This document shows, piece after piece, positions 17,272 to 26,246 of a DNA stretch of 64,000 nt. Source of the DNA: Virgisporangium aliadipatigenens (GTDB taxonomy: Bacteria > Actinomycetota > Actinomycetes > Mycobacteriales > Micromonosporaceae); the NCBI RefSeq assembly GCF_016863615.1, contig NZ_BOPF01000025.1, positions 62,001-126,000 on the forward strand. The letters run 5' to 3'. Within the stretch, counting starts at the first letter, position 1. Each line of letters opens with the position of its first letter. A program made the position numbers and the translations under genes. The notes beneath the pieces are model-generated. The model did no database searches. It was not told the DNA's origin and saw only the letters and a program-made list of their open reading frames with translations.

Positions 17272-17745
17272 ATGAACAGGATCGTGATCCTCGGCCCCGG
17301 GGGTGCCGGCAAGTCCACACTCGCCGCCCATCTCGGCGCAGCCCTGGCCCTGCCGGTCATCGAACTGGACAAACACTTCTGGGCGCCCGACCTCACTCCC
17401 ATGCCCACCGAGCGGTGGGTCCAGATCCAACACGGGCTGATCAGCGGCAAGCGGTGGATCATCGATGGCGACCTCGGCCCGTACGACGTCCTCACCGCAC
17501 GGCTGCAAGCCGCAGACACCGTCATCGTGCTGGACTTCCCACTCTGGCTCTGCGCCTGGCGCGCGCTACGCCGCTCCCGCGAGAACCTGGCGTTCTGGCG
17601 ATGGCTCGTCACCTACCGACGCCGCAGCCTGCCCACCGTCATGACCGCCATCGCCACCCACGCTGATCACGCCGAACTCCACGTGCTCCACAACCCCCAC
17701 GCCGTCGAACAACTCCTAGGCCAAGCCACGACAACACCCCCATAG
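17272..17745 (+). CDS. P-loop kinase of the FlaR/adenylate-kinase-like (topology modulation) family
   Basis: A 157-residue cytosolic protein. It starts MNRIVILGPGGAGKST (P-loop at residues 8-16), then has ELDKHFWAPDLTPMPTERW and a central GKRWIIDGDLG. These match the small AAA proteins annotated as FlaR or adenylate-kinase-like. The phosphate acceptor is unknown. The ATG at 17272 is preferred over the GTG at 17263 because the P-loop strand begins there. The gene abuts the IS110 scar, so its native promoter may have been replaced. Confidence 0.75.
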   Translation: MNRIVILGPGGAGKSTLAAHLGAALALPVIELDKHFWAPDLTPMPTERWVQIQHGLISGKRWIIDGDLGPYDVLTARLQAADTVIVLDFPLWLCAWRALRRSRENLAFWRWLVTYRRRSLPTVMTAIATHADHAELHVLHNPHAVEQLLGQATTTPP

Positions 17746-17882
17746 GGACCCCCTCCGGCCAGCGTGGCGTTCTCGGCGACCGGATCCCGGCTCGGTCAAC
17801 TGGACCAACGAGTAGGCGCGCACGCACGGGACTACGTCGCGCCGCATGAGACAGGATCGTGTGGTTACCTGGGCGGGTGCGA

Positions 17883-18758
17883 ATGACCCGCGACGTTCTC
17901 CGTGAGGTGCTCGGGGCCGTCGCGGTGCCCGGTCCGCTCGCCGCCGAGGTGCACGAGGAGGTCGCCTGTGACGGCTACGTGCGCCGCCGGGTCTCCTACG
18001 ACGTTCCCTCGGGGAAGGCGTCGGCGTTCGTCTGCGTGCCGGACGCGCTGAGCGCACCGGCGCCGGTGGTGTTCTGCCACCATCAGCACGCCGGGCAGTT
18101 CGACCTCGGCAAGAGCGAGGTGTGCGGCCTGCGTGGCAACCCCGACCAGGCGTACGCGGCCGAGCTGGCGCGGCGCGGCTTTCTCACGATCGCTCCGGAC
18201 GCGATCGGGTTCGAGGACCGCAACTGGGCCGGTGCGAAGAACATCGGCTGGTTCGAACTCTCCTCGCGCCTGGTGCGCGGGCGCACGCTGCTGGCGGACT
18301 GCTTGCAGGAGATCTCCCTGGCCGTCGACTACGCCACGAGCCTGCCGGAGGCCGACCCGCGGCGGATCGGCTTCATCGGCCACTCCTACGGCGGCCGCGC
18401 CGCCATCTGGGCGCCGGCGTGGGACGAGCGCATCCGGGTGAGCGTCTCCAACGGCGGCTGCATCCCGTACCGGCACTCGTTCGCGCGCGACGCCGGCTTC
18501 CAGGCCGAGTTCGTGGTCCCGGGGTTTGCCGCCGGGTATGACGTCGAGGACGTGCTGGCCCTTGCCGGGCAGTGCGAGTTCCTGCTCATCGCCGCCGAGG
18601 ACGACCGGTGGAGCCGGGGTGCGCGGGAGATCGAGACCCGGCTCCGCGAGCGGCGCGCCGGCCACGTGCGGGTGCACGTGGTGCCCGGCGGGCACGAGTT
18701 CCGCCCTCCGGAGCGGGAGCTGGCGTACCGGTTCCTCGACCGGCTCCGGGCCGCGTGA
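17883..18758 (+). CDS. Alpha/beta hydrolase (acetyl-xylan-esterase/dienelactone-hydrolase-like)
   Basis: A 291-residue hydrolase with a substrate-facing VVFCHHQHAGQFDLGKSEV region, nucleophile elbow IGHSYGGR, an acidic residue in LLIAAEDDRWS and a terminal histidine in VVPGGHEFRP. This organisation is that of the AXE1/DLH-type esterases. No signal peptide is seen, so it acts in the cytosol. The ATG at 17883 follows GGGCGGG. It overlaps the next hydrolase (GTGA) and begins a four-gene operon that ends with an ABC permease. Confidence 0.8.
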   Translation: MTRDVLREVLGAVAVPGPLAAEVHEEVACDGYVRRRVSYDVPSGKASAFVCVPDALSAPAPVVFCHHQHAGQFDLGKSEVCGLRGNPDQAYAAELARRGFLTIAPDAIGFEDRNWAGAKNIGWFELSSRLVRGRTLLADCLQEISLAVDYATSLPEADPRRIGFIGHSYGGRAAIWAPAWDERIRVSVSNGGCIPYRHSFARDAGFQAEFVVPGFAAGYDVEDVLALAGQCEFLLIAAEDDRWSRGAREIETRLRERRAGHVRVHVVPGGHEFRPPERELAYRFLDRLRAA

Positions 18759-19462
18759 GCCCGATGCGGCTCTTTGCCGTGAGGTCCGGCGACCGGGTGG
18801 TGCCCGCCGCGCTGTGGCTGCCGGCCGAGACGAGCGGACCGGTGCCGCTGGTGCTGCTCGGGCACGGCGGTTCCCAGCACAAGACGTCGCCGGGTCCGAT
18901 GGAAGTGGTCCGCCGGGTGGTCGAGCACCACAGCTGCGCCGCGCTGGCCATTGACGGGCCGGTGCACGGCGCACGACGAGCCGACGGCGGGCGGGACGTC
19001 GACGCGGTGCGCCGGGATGCGGTGCGCGCGTTCGACGATCCGGGGACGGTGCCGAGCATGACGGCGGACTGGCGCGCCGTTCTCGCCGCCGTCGACGCCA
19101 TGGACGACGTGTCGCTCGGCCCGATCGGCTACCGGGGAGTCTCCATGGGAACGCTCTACGGCCTGCCGCTCATCGCCGAGGAGCCGAGGATCGTGGCGGC
19201 CGCGCTGGGCCTGTGGGGATTGGGCGGCGAGTTCTCGGCGATGGATGCGCCGGTGCGCGCGGCGTGTCCGGCGGTGCGCTGCCCTGTGCTGTTCCTGGCG
19301 CAGGAGAGCGACGAGTTCTTTCCGCTCGCCGGCGTGACGGAGCTGTTCGGCGCGTTGGGCACCGACGACCGGCGCCTGCACCTGAACGTCGGCGCGCACG
19401 GCGAGGTGCCCACACCGGAGTGGGAGGCGTCCGTCGACTTCGTGGTGAGCCGCCTTACCTGA
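18755..19462 (+). CDS. Alpha/beta hydrolase
   Basis: A 235-residue hydrolase with a GHGGSQHKTS oxyanion region, nucleophile elbow YRGVSMG, an acidic residue in LFLAQESDEFFPL and a catalytic histidine in LNVGAHGEVP. The GTG at 18755 overlaps the previous stop; an ATG at 18764 is an alternative. It pairs with the preceding esterase, so both may act on the same ester or amide brought in by the downstream transporter (inference). Confidence 0.8.
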   Translation: MSPMRLFAVRSGDRVVPAALWLPAETSGPVPLVLLGHGGSQHKTSPGPMEVVRRVVEHHSCAALAIDGPVHGARRADGGRDVDAVRRDAVRAFDDPGTVPSMTADWRAVLAAVDAMDDVSLGPIGYRGVSMGTLYGLPLIAEEPRIVAAALGLWGLGGEFSAMDAPVRAACPAVRCPVLFLAQESDEFFPLAGVTELFGALGTDDRRLHLNVGAHGEVPTPEWEASVDFVVSRLT

Positions 19463-19630
19463 ACGCGACGCCGCCGGGCGTAAATCTTCCACCCTTGCGC
19501 CTGTGCGAGAGGCGTGCCGCCGTGCGTCCGACATCTGTCGCCACCCGAGAAAGAAGGCGATCGATAGCGGAATCCGTCGATGGAGTCGATAACGTCGGCG
19601 ATTCGGGGCGCACGGGGGAGGGGCGGCGCA

Positions 19631-20656
19631 ATGGCAACGATCTCGCGTCGGACGTTCATGACCGCGACTACTCTGGCCGCCGTGGGCGGGACGCTCGGGG
19701 CCTGTTCGGACGGCTCGTCCGGCAGCAAGGCGGACCGGGTCACCTACCTCACCTCGTTCGGCAATCTCGGCCGGGACGCGTACATCCACGCCGCCGTGCA
19801 CAAGAAGTACTTCGACGAGGTCGGGATCGAGGTCGACGTCCAGTACGGCCAGGCCGGCGACTACAACCACAACCAGCTGCTCGCCGGGCGGGCCCAGTTC
19901 GCCTCGATCGACGCCTCCGGGGCGATCATCCGGGCGGGCAAGGCCGCCAAGCCGGAGGATCGGGACCTGCGGATCGTCGGCGTGGTGCACCAGCTCACCC
20001 TCAACGCCGTGGCCGCCTTCGCGGACAAGGGTTTCACCTCGCCGAAGGACCTTCAGGGTAGGACGTTGGGCGCGGTCGTCGGCGCCGCGCCGCGGGCGCT
20101 GTTCCCGGCGTTCGCCCGGTTGGCCGGCATCGACGCGAAGACGATCAAGTGGGTCGACGCGACCACCCAGAACAACGGGAGCCTGCTGGCGACCAATCAG
20201 GTGGAGGCGCTGGCGACCCAGCTACCCACCAAGCCCGGCCTGGAGAAGCTGGCGGGCGGTCGCCGGATCCAGATGTTCCCGTACAGCGATTTCCTCTCCG
20301 ACCTCTACGGCATCACGATCATGACCCACAAGAACATCATCGAGAAGAACCCGGACCTGGTGCGGCGCTTCAACCAGGCGATCATGCGGGGAGTCAGGTA
20401 CGGGGTCAACAATCCGGCGGAGATCGCGAAGGTCCTGCACGACGTCGACAACACGGTGGACGCCGACCAGGCGGCCCAGGAGTTGGAGATCCTCAAGCCG
20501 AACAGCCTGCCCGGCGGTGGCGCTCCGGTGGGCACCTTCGACGAGACCCGGATGTCGAAGAACATCGCCCTTCTCCAGGAGCTCGGCCTCATCCCGGCCG
20601 GGCTGACGCCGGCGGACATCGCCGACGCCAGGTTCCTCCCGAAGAGCGATACGTGA
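19631..20656 (+). CDS. ABC transporter substrate-binding lipoprotein, SsuA/NMT1-like (Tat-exported)
   Basis: A 341-residue binding protein. The N-terminus SRRTFMTATTLAAVGGTLGAC contains a twin-arginine motif and a lipobox, so it is exported folded and lipidated. The mature protein has the SsuA/NMT1 pattern: YLTSFGNLGRDAYIHAAVHK, FDEVGIEVDVQYG and the LQGRTLGAVVGAAPRALFPA loop. The ligand is not predictable; relatives bind sulfonates, nitrate, taurine or pyrimidine precursors. The ATG at 19631 follows GGGAGGGG. The 168 bp before it show no recognisable riboswitch. Confidence 0.82.
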   Translation: MATISRRTFMTATTLAAVGGTLGACSDGSSGSKADRVTYLTSFGNLGRDAYIHAAVHKKYFDEVGIEVDVQYGQAGDYNHNQLLAGRAQFASIDASGAIIRAGKAAKPEDRDLRIVGVVHQLTLNAVAAFADKGFTSPKDLQGRTLGAVVGAAPRALFPAFARLAGIDAKTIKWVDATTQNNGSLLATNQVEALATQLPTKPGLEKLAGGRRIQMFPYSDFLSDLYGITIMTHKNIIEKNPDLVRRFNQAIMRGVRYGVNNPAEIAKVLHDVDNTVDADQAAQELEILKPNSLPGGGAPVGTFDETRMSKNIALLQELGLIPAGLTPADIADARFLPKSDT

Positions 20657-21465
20657 TCGTCAGGTCGGCGGTCCGCCGGGGCGGCCGTGCGTGGTGGCGC
20701 CCGGCGTCGATCGTGCTGCCGCTGATCGGCGTCACGGCGACCCTCGGCCTGTGGTGGTCGGTCACCGCCGTGTTCGACATCAGCCCGCTCTTCCTGCCCG
20801 GGCCGCCCGACCTCGTCGATTCGCTCCGCGAGCCGGGGCGCGGACAGTACCTGCTGGACCGCTCGCTGGAAACCGCTCAGGTCACGCTGCTCGGCTTCGG
20901 GATCGCCATGTCGGGCGGGTTCGTGATCGCGCTGCTCCTGGCGACGTTCCGCAGCGTCGAGCGGGCGATCATGCCGGTGCTCGTGGGGCTCAACGCCGTC
21001 CCCAAGGTGGGGCTCGCCCCGCTGCTGGTCGTCTGGCTCGGGTTCGAGATCGAGCCGAAGGTCGTGCTCGTCGTCCTGATCTGCTTCTTCCCGATCGTGG
21101 TGGCGACCATGTCCGGGCTCGCCTCGACGCCGGCCGAGTTCGGGGAACTCACCGCGTCGCTGGCCGCCTCGCGCTGGCAGGCGTACCGCAAGGTGCGGGT
21201 GCCGTGGGCCCTGCCGCAGATCTTCGTGGGGCTCAAGCTCGCCGTCCCGCTCGCGGTCATCGGTGCCGTCGTCGCCGAGACCAACAACCCGAACTCCGGC
21301 CTCGGCAGCGCCATCGTCAAGGCGTCCGCGCAGTTCGAGACGGCGCTCGCCTTTGTCTGCCTGGTGTTGCTCGCCCTCCTCAGCTCCGCCCTGTTCTATC
21401 TGGTGGTGTGGTTGGAACGACGGATGCTGCCCTGGGCGCGGGCCATCTCGGCCCAGAAGTGGTGA
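20653..21465 (+). CDS. ABC transporter permease, SsuC-like
   Basis: A 270-residue permease with about six helices and the EAA-type loop ASLAASRWQAYRKVRVPWALP. It is coupled to the binding protein by a GTGA overlap. The ATPase (SsuB-like) that normally completes this type of importer is absent: the next gene is asnB on the opposite strand. It must share an ATPase encoded elsewhere, or the importer is incomplete. Confidence 0.85.
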   Translation: MIVRSAVRRGGRAWWRPASIVLPLIGVTATLGLWWSVTAVFDISPLFLPGPPDLVDSLREPGRGQYLLDRSLETAQVTLLGFGIAMSGGFVIALLLATFRSVERAIMPVLVGLNAVPKVGLAPLLVVWLGFEIEPKVVLVVLICFFPIVVATMSGLASTPAEFGELTASLAASRWQAYRKVRVPWALPQIFVGLKLAVPLAVIGAVVAETNNPNSGLGSAIVKASAQFETALAFVCLVLLALLSSALFYLVVWLERRMLPWARAISAQKW

Positions 21466-21478
21466 GGCGGCGCACCGG

Positions 21479-23341
21479 TCAGGCGAGCAGCAGCCGCACC
21501 GGATAGCGACGCAGCCAGTCGTCCAGGCCGACCACCAGTTCGGCCGAGCGCCGCCGAGGGCCGAAACCGCTGCTCTCCAGCGGCGATTCGAAGAGTTCCA
21601 GCAGCGGCTTGGCGTTGAGCAGCCCGGCACTGGGCGCCGCCGGGTCGGTGAGGATCTCCCGCGCCCGGGTCCGCAGCATGCGCTCGTAGCGAACGTCCTG
21701 AGTGGACGGATAGGGGCTCTTCCGCCGCCGCAGCACCGAACCGGGCAACAGGTCCGCGACGGCCGCGCGGAGCAGCCCCTTCTCCCGGCCGTCGAAGGAC
21801 TTCATCGACCACGGAACGTTGTAGACGTACTCCAGCAGCCGGTGGTCGGCGAACGGCACCCGCACCTCCAGGCCGTGCGCCATGCTCATCCGGTCCTTGC
21901 GGTGCAGGAGGAACGGCACCCACCAGATCTGTGCGAGGTAGCTGAGTTCGCGCATCCGCCGTTCCCCCGGATCCTGATCGGGCAGGTGCTCGACCTCGGC
22001 GAGCGCCTCGCGGTAGCGGTCGGCCTGATACCCGGGCAGGTCCAGCAGCGCGGCCAGGTCGGGGTCGAGCAACGCGACGATCGGGTTGCCGCCGCCGGCC
22101 GCGGGGTGGCGCGGATGGAGCCACGGGAACGTGTCGGCCGCCACCGCATCCCGATCGTGGAACCACCAGTACCCGCCGAAGACCTCGTCGGCGACCTCAC
22201 CGGAGAGGGCCACCGTGGAGTGCTCGCGCACCGCCCGGAAGAGCAGGTACAGCGACAGGAACATGTCGCCCATCGGCGTGGGCAGGTCATTGGCGTGCAG
22301 GACCGAGGTGCGGTGGAGCGGGTCCATCATCATGGCGGTGTCCAGCACGATGTCCCGGTGTGCGACGCGGGAGCCGCCGAGGTGCGCCACCACGTCGTGC
22401 ACGAACGGCGTGTCGGGCTGATCCCGCACGGCGTCGGGCCGGAAGTTCTCGGTCTGCCCGAGGAAGTCGACGGCGTAGGTGCGCACGCCCGCGCCGGCCG
22501 CACCGGAACCGGCGGCGAAGGCGGTGATCGCCGAGGAGTCCAGACCGCCCGAGAGCAACGTGCACAGCGGCACGTCGGCGACCAGTTGCTCGACGACGGC
22601 GTCCGCCAGCAGTTCCCGCACGGTGCGGACGGTGCGGTCGAGATCGTCGGGGTGCTCCCGGGTGCGCAGCGACCAGTAGCGCCGCTGCCGCGCGCCGGCC
22701 CGGTCCACGACCAGCAGGTGCCCCGGCCGCAGGTCGGACACGCCGCGGTAGAGGGTCCGGCCGGGCGTCGTGAAGTGGGTGAGCAGCTCGCGCAGCCCGT
22801 CGCTGTCGACCTCGGCGGTCACGCCGGGATGGGCGAGGATGCCCTTCGGCTCGGAGGCGAACAGCACCCCGTGCGCGGTCAGCCGGTAGTACAGCGGCTT
22901 GACGCCGATCCGGTCGCGGCCGAGGAGGAGCCGTTCGCGCGCGCAGTCCCAGAGGCCGAACGCGAAGATGCCGCGCAGCCGTTCGACGAACGCGTCGCCC
23001 CACTGCAGATAGGCGCGCAGGACCACCTCGGTGTCGCTGTCGGTCCGGAACGTGTGGCCGTAGCCGCGCAGTTCGGTGCGCAACTCGCGGAAGTTGTACA
23101 CCTCGCCGCTGTAGGTCAGCACGGCGGCCACGGAGCCGTCGCGCCGAACGGTCATCGGCTGGATGCCGCCGCTGATGTCGATGACCGCCAGCCGCCGGTG
23201 CCCGAGCGCGACCCGTTCGTCGAGCCAGACGCCCTCGTCATCGGGGCCGCGCGGGGCCATCGTCGCGGTCATCGCGCGGATGATCGCGTGCTCCGCGGCG
23301 AGGCTTCGGTCGAAGTCCGCCCAACCGACGATTCCGCACAT
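21479..23341 (-). CDS. asnB: Asparagine synthase (glutamine-hydrolysing)
   Basis: A 620-residue class II glutamine amidotransferase that makes asparagine from aspartate, ATP and glutamine. The ATG at 23341 is chosen because it gives MCGIVG: Cys2 is the catalytic nucleophile of the glutaminase domain and must become N-terminal. GAGGGGAA precedes it. The synthetase domain has the PP-loop LLSGGLDSSAI. It follows the cyclase gene by 57 bp on the same strand and may share its promoter, which is unexpected for a housekeeping gene. A substrate other than aspartate is possible. Confidence 0.9.
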   Translation of the reverse strand: MCGIVGWADFDRSLAAEHAIIRAMTATMAPRGPDDEGVWLDERVALGHRRLAVIDISGGIQPMTVRRDGSVAAVLTYSGEVYNFRELRTELRGYGHTFRTDSDTEVVLRAYLQWGDAFVERLRGIFAFGLWDCARERLLLGRDRIGVKPLYYRLTAHGVLFASEPKGILAHPGVTAEVDSDGLRELLTHFTTPGRTLYRGVSDLRPGHLLVVDRAGARQRRYWSLRTREHPDDLDRTVRTVRELLADAVVEQLVADVPLCTLLSGGLDSSAITAFAAGSGAAGAGVRTYAVDFLGQTENFRPDAVRDQPDTPFVHDVVAHLGGSRVAHRDIVLDTAMMMDPLHRTSVLHANDLPTPMGDMFLSLYLLFRAVREHSTVALSGEVADEVFGGYWWFHDRDAVAADTFPWLHPRHPAAGGGNPIVALLDPDLAALLDLPGYQADRYREALAEVEHLPDQDPGERRMRELSYLAQIWWVPFLLHRKDRMSMAHGLEVRVPFADHRLLEYVYNVPWSMKSFDGREKGLLRAAVADLLPGSVLRRRKSPYPSTQDVRYERMLRTRAREILTDPAAPSAGLLNAKPLLELFESPLESSGFGPRRRSAELVVGLDDWLRRYPVRLLLA

Positions 23342-23398
23342 GGCTTCCCCTCGCGCACCGGCCGGGACATTCATGCCCGTCCAAATGTAGTGCGCGCC

Positions 23399-24376
23399 CT
23401 ACTTGAAGGCGATGGCGTTCGGTGGGGAGCCGACGCCACCCGGCACGTTGAGCGGCTTGGCGGTCAGGAAGAACTCGTAGCGCCCGTCCCGCGCGCAGTC
23501 GGCGGCCAGCTCGTCGAGCTTCCACAGTTCGCCCATCGCCATGCCGAGCAGGGCGATGAGGGGCCGGTGGAGCATGCCGTCGTGATCGACACCGCGGGGC
23601 GGGGGCGCCTGTCCGGGGAGCCGGAAGTCGGAGTCGATGACCGGATCGGCCTCCACCGCGGGAGTGTCGCTGGCGACGAGCGCGATCTCGTGGTCCCACA
23701 GCCAACGCAGCGTCTCCTCGCGCTGCGCCAATCCGGGGGAACGGTTGCGGCGGTTGAACTCCGCCCGTTCGGCGGTCGACTTGGCGGTGTAGTTGGCGGC
23801 CCAGCCGGTGTGCAACAGCAGCAGGTCGCCGCCGACCCACGAGACGCCCTGGTATCGCGCGACGGCGTCCACTGTGGACATGTCCAGCACGACGGTCGTC
23901 TCGCAGTCGTACTCCCGGCCGTGCGCGGCGAAGAAGCGCGGCACGTCGAGCAGCACGCCGCGGCCGGCTATCCCGGTCTCGGCCCAGTGCTGGATGCCCA
24001 GGCGGGTCGACCCGGGCGAGTTGTCCTCGGTGGAGAGGCCGTTGTAGAAGCCGTACGACGGGTGCCCGATGTGGCGCAGCGCGTCGAGCTGTGACGTCGA
24101 CTGCAGGTGGAACGAGTCCAGCCGGTCGTCGCGGTGGTAGTCGTTGTTGCCCCACACGTGGTGCTGCGTCGCCGGCCGGGTGCCCGTCGGGTAGGGCTCG
24201 AACGCGTTGATCGGGTAGTCGAGCCCGAACTGCCGCCCCGCGACGATCAGGCGCGCGGCGTCGCGGACCCGGGCCGGCGTCAGGAAGTTGATCGTGCCGC
24301 GCTGGTCCTGCCGGCCGAAGAACTCCCACGCCGAGTGCGGCGGATCAGCGTGGGCCAACTCGTCATACGTCGGCAC
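23399..24376 (-). CDS. Cyclase-family hydrolase (PF04199, kynurenine formamidase-like fold)
   Basis: A 325-residue metal-dependent hydrolase of the large cyclase subfamily. The metal-site block appears as HLQSTSQLDALRHIGHPSYG; the H-x-G-T-H-x-D-x-P-x-H consensus is replaced by a TSQLDALRH form that larger relatives also use. Other landmarks are FLTPARVRDAARLI and a C-terminal DHDGMLHRPLIALLGMAMGE. Such enzymes open amide, lactone or oxindole rings. The GTG at 24376 overlaps the iclR stop by 14 bp, so the two are coupled. Confidence 0.82.
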   Translation of the reverse strand: MPTYDELAHADPPHSAWEFFGRQDQRGTINFLTPARVRDAARLIVAGRQFGLDYPINAFEPYPTGTRPATQHHVWGNNDYHRDDRLDSFHLQSTSQLDALRHIGHPSYGFYNGLSTEDNSPGSTRLGIQHWAETGIAGRGVLLDVPRFFAAHGREYDCETTVVLDMSTVDAVARYQGVSWVGGDLLLLHTGWAANYTAKSTAERAEFNRRNRSPGLAQREETLRWLWDHEIALVASDTPAVEADPVIDSDFRLPGQAPPPRGVDHDGMLHRPLIALLGMAMGELWKLDELAADCARDGRYEFFLTAKPLNVPGGVGSPPNAIAFK

Positions 24377-25121
24377 GGGCCGGTCCCGGGGTGCGCAGCT
24401 CCTCGCTGAGCGCGGCGGCGGTCGCCATGACCTGTTCGTGCGCGGGCGACAGGTCGGGCAGGTCGCCGGCGCCGAGAACGGCCACCGTGGCACACATTCC
24501 GTCCTCGTCGAAAACCGGTGCGGCGACGGCGAACGAACCGCCGCTGTGCCGCGTGAAGCTGAACCCGCGCTGCTTCGCCGTGTACACCTCGGACTCCAGC
24601 TTCGCCCGCTCCGCGGCCGTCATCCCCTCGGCCACCCGGTCCAATGTGGACGGATCCGAGTGGGCCAGGAACACGTAGGTCTGCGCCGCGTTCGCCTCCA
24701 GCCGCGTGCCGGCGTGCACGGTCACCACCACCATGCGGCTGGTGTCCTCCTCGACCAGTGCCACCACGGGGGTCTGCGCCCCGCGGACGCTGAGCACCGC
24801 CGTCATCCGTACGGCGGCGCTCAGCTTCCTCAGGTGCGGGCCGGCGATCTCGACGACCCGTTCGCGGCCCAGGGCCAGGGTGCCCAGCTCGAGCATGAGC
24901 GGCCCGAGCGCGAACGTCCCGCGGCGGGTGCCGCGGCCCAGGATTCCGGCGGCGAGCATCGATGCGCAGTAGCGGTAGGCCGTGGTGCGGTTCAGCCCCG
25001 TGCGTTCGGCCACGTCGGCGGCCGACAGCTCGGGCACGCGGGGGCCGAAGAGGGCACAGATCTGGCCGACGCGCGCGACCGCCCGGATGTCGGAGGTCGA
25101 ACCTTCATCAATGTTCGCCAT
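24363..25121 (-). CDS. IclR-family transcriptional regulator
   Basis: A 252-residue regulator with an N-terminal winged helix (VADVAERTGLNRTTAYRYCASM, residues about 35-57) and a C-terminal GAF-like effector domain (SGGSFAVAAPVFDEDGM). IclR proteins respond to small acids of catabolic pathways. It lies between the ABC importer and the cyclase, all on one strand, so it is the likely controller of the 21.5-36.2 kb catabolic regulon (inference). Confidence 0.92.
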   Translation of the reverse strand: MANIDEGSTSDIRAVARVGQICALFGPRVPELSAADVAERTGLNRTTAYRYCASMLAAGILGRGTRRGTFALGPLMLELGTLALGRERVVEIAGPHLRKLSAAVRMTAVLSVRGAQTPVVALVEEDTSRMVVVTVHAGTRLEANAAQTYVFLAHSDPSTLDRVAEGMTAAERAKLESEVYTAKQRGFSFTRHSGGSFAVAAPVFDEDGMCATVAVLGAGDLPDLSPAHEQVMATAAALSEELRTPGPARADV

Positions 25122-25151
25122 GGGTCGGATCCTAATTTCTCGGGGAGATCG

Positions 25152-26222
25152 TCAGCCGACGAGCCAGTTGTTGAGCTTCGTGGTGGCGCTGTCGAAGTTC
25201 TTGGCGTACCACCCGACGTCCTGCGCGACGGTCTGGCCGGTGTTCACCGGCCCGAAGACCTCGACCTTCTTCGCGTTCTCCGAGAGGTTGGGCTTGGACG
25301 CCTTGTTGACCGGCGCCACGCCGAGGGCCTCGGAGATGCCGGCCATCGCGGTCGGGGTCACCAGCGACTCCACGAACTTCTTGGCGGCGGCCCGGTTCGG
25401 CGAGCCCTTCGGGACGGCGAAGCCGTTGAGCGCCGTCACCGTCACGTCCCACACGACGGTCAGCTTGGTGCCGTCGTTCATCAACGGGACGAGTCGCGAG
25501 TCGGGCAGGATGAACATGTCGACCTGGCCGGCGGCCGCCGCCTGCTGGAGCGCGCCGACGGTGGGCGCGAACGTGGTCTGCGCCCGGATCGTGTCGAGCT
25601 TCTTCAGCGCCCGGTCGACGTCGAGCGGGTAGATGCTGCCCGGCGCCACGCCGTCGGCGAGCAGCGGGTACTCGAGGATGCCGTTCTGCAGGTTGGTGAG
25701 GACGCCCCGCTTGCCGGGGAACTTCTGCAGATCGAAGAAGTCCTTCACGGTCTTCGGCGCCTTCGCCGGGTCCGGGAAGGCGTCGGTGCGGTAGGCGATC
25801 GGGCTGGCGTTGATCCAGTTGCCGACGTAGCACTTGCCGAGCGTTCCCTCGACGAGGTTCGACTTGTCCACATTGGACAGATCCAGCTCCTCGAACAGCT
25901 CGCCGCAGTGCTGGGTGGCGACACCCGGCGCCAGGGAGATGACGTCCCACTTCACGGACTTGGACAGCACCTGCGCCTTGACCTGGGAGATGTCGGGCGG
26001 CGACGTGTTGGTGAACGTGATGTTCGGGTGGGCGGCGGTGTAGGGCTTCTGGTAGACGTCGATCATCGCCTGCTGGCCGGCGCCGCCGTAGGCGACGAAG
26101 GTCAGGGTGGCTTTGGCGTTGGGGTCGTCCGAGGCCGCGTCGCCGCCACCGCCGCAGCCGGCCAGTAACGCGACGATGGCGGTGGCGCTGACGGCGGTCA
26201 GCGCGCGTTTGGTGGAACGCAT
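25152..26222 (-). CDS. ABC transporter substrate-binding lipoprotein (PotD/thiamine/Fe-type)
   Basis: A 356-residue binding protein with signal peptide and lipobox VALLAGC followed by a Gly-rich linker. The mature domain begins ATLTFVAYGGAGQQAMIDVY and contains GILEYPLLADGVAP and PTAMAGISEALGVAPVN. The fold group covers spermidine/putrescine, thiamine, iron and opine-like ligands. It is the last gene of an importer operon (permease, permease, ATPase, binding protein). The ligand is unknown. Confidence 0.85.
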   Translation of the reverse strand: MRSTKRALTAVSATAIVALLAGCGGGGDAASDDPNAKATLTFVAYGGAGQQAMIDVYQKPYTAAHPNITFTNTSPPDISQVKAQVLSKSVKWDVISLAPGVATQHCGELFEELDLSNVDKSNLVEGTLGKCYVGNWINASPIAYRTDAFPDPAKAPKTVKDFFDLQKFPGKRGVLTNLQNGILEYPLLADGVAPGSIYPLDVDRALKKLDTIRAQTTFAPTVGALQQAAAAGQVDMFILPDSRLVPLMNDGTKLTVVWDVTVTALNGFAVPKGSPNRAAAKKFVESLVTPTAMAGISEALGVAPVNKASKPNLSENAKKVEVFGPVNTGQTVAQDVGWYAKNFDSATTKLNNWLVG

Positions 26223-26246
26223 GACTCTCCTTGGGGGTGGGGGGTG

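Noticed and set aside
19463-19630. Possible riboswitch before the Tat-exported binding protein
   Set aside because: The 168 bp contain CGAT-rich repeats but no conserved core of a known riboswitch class that I can recognise, and no terminator hairpin before the ATG.
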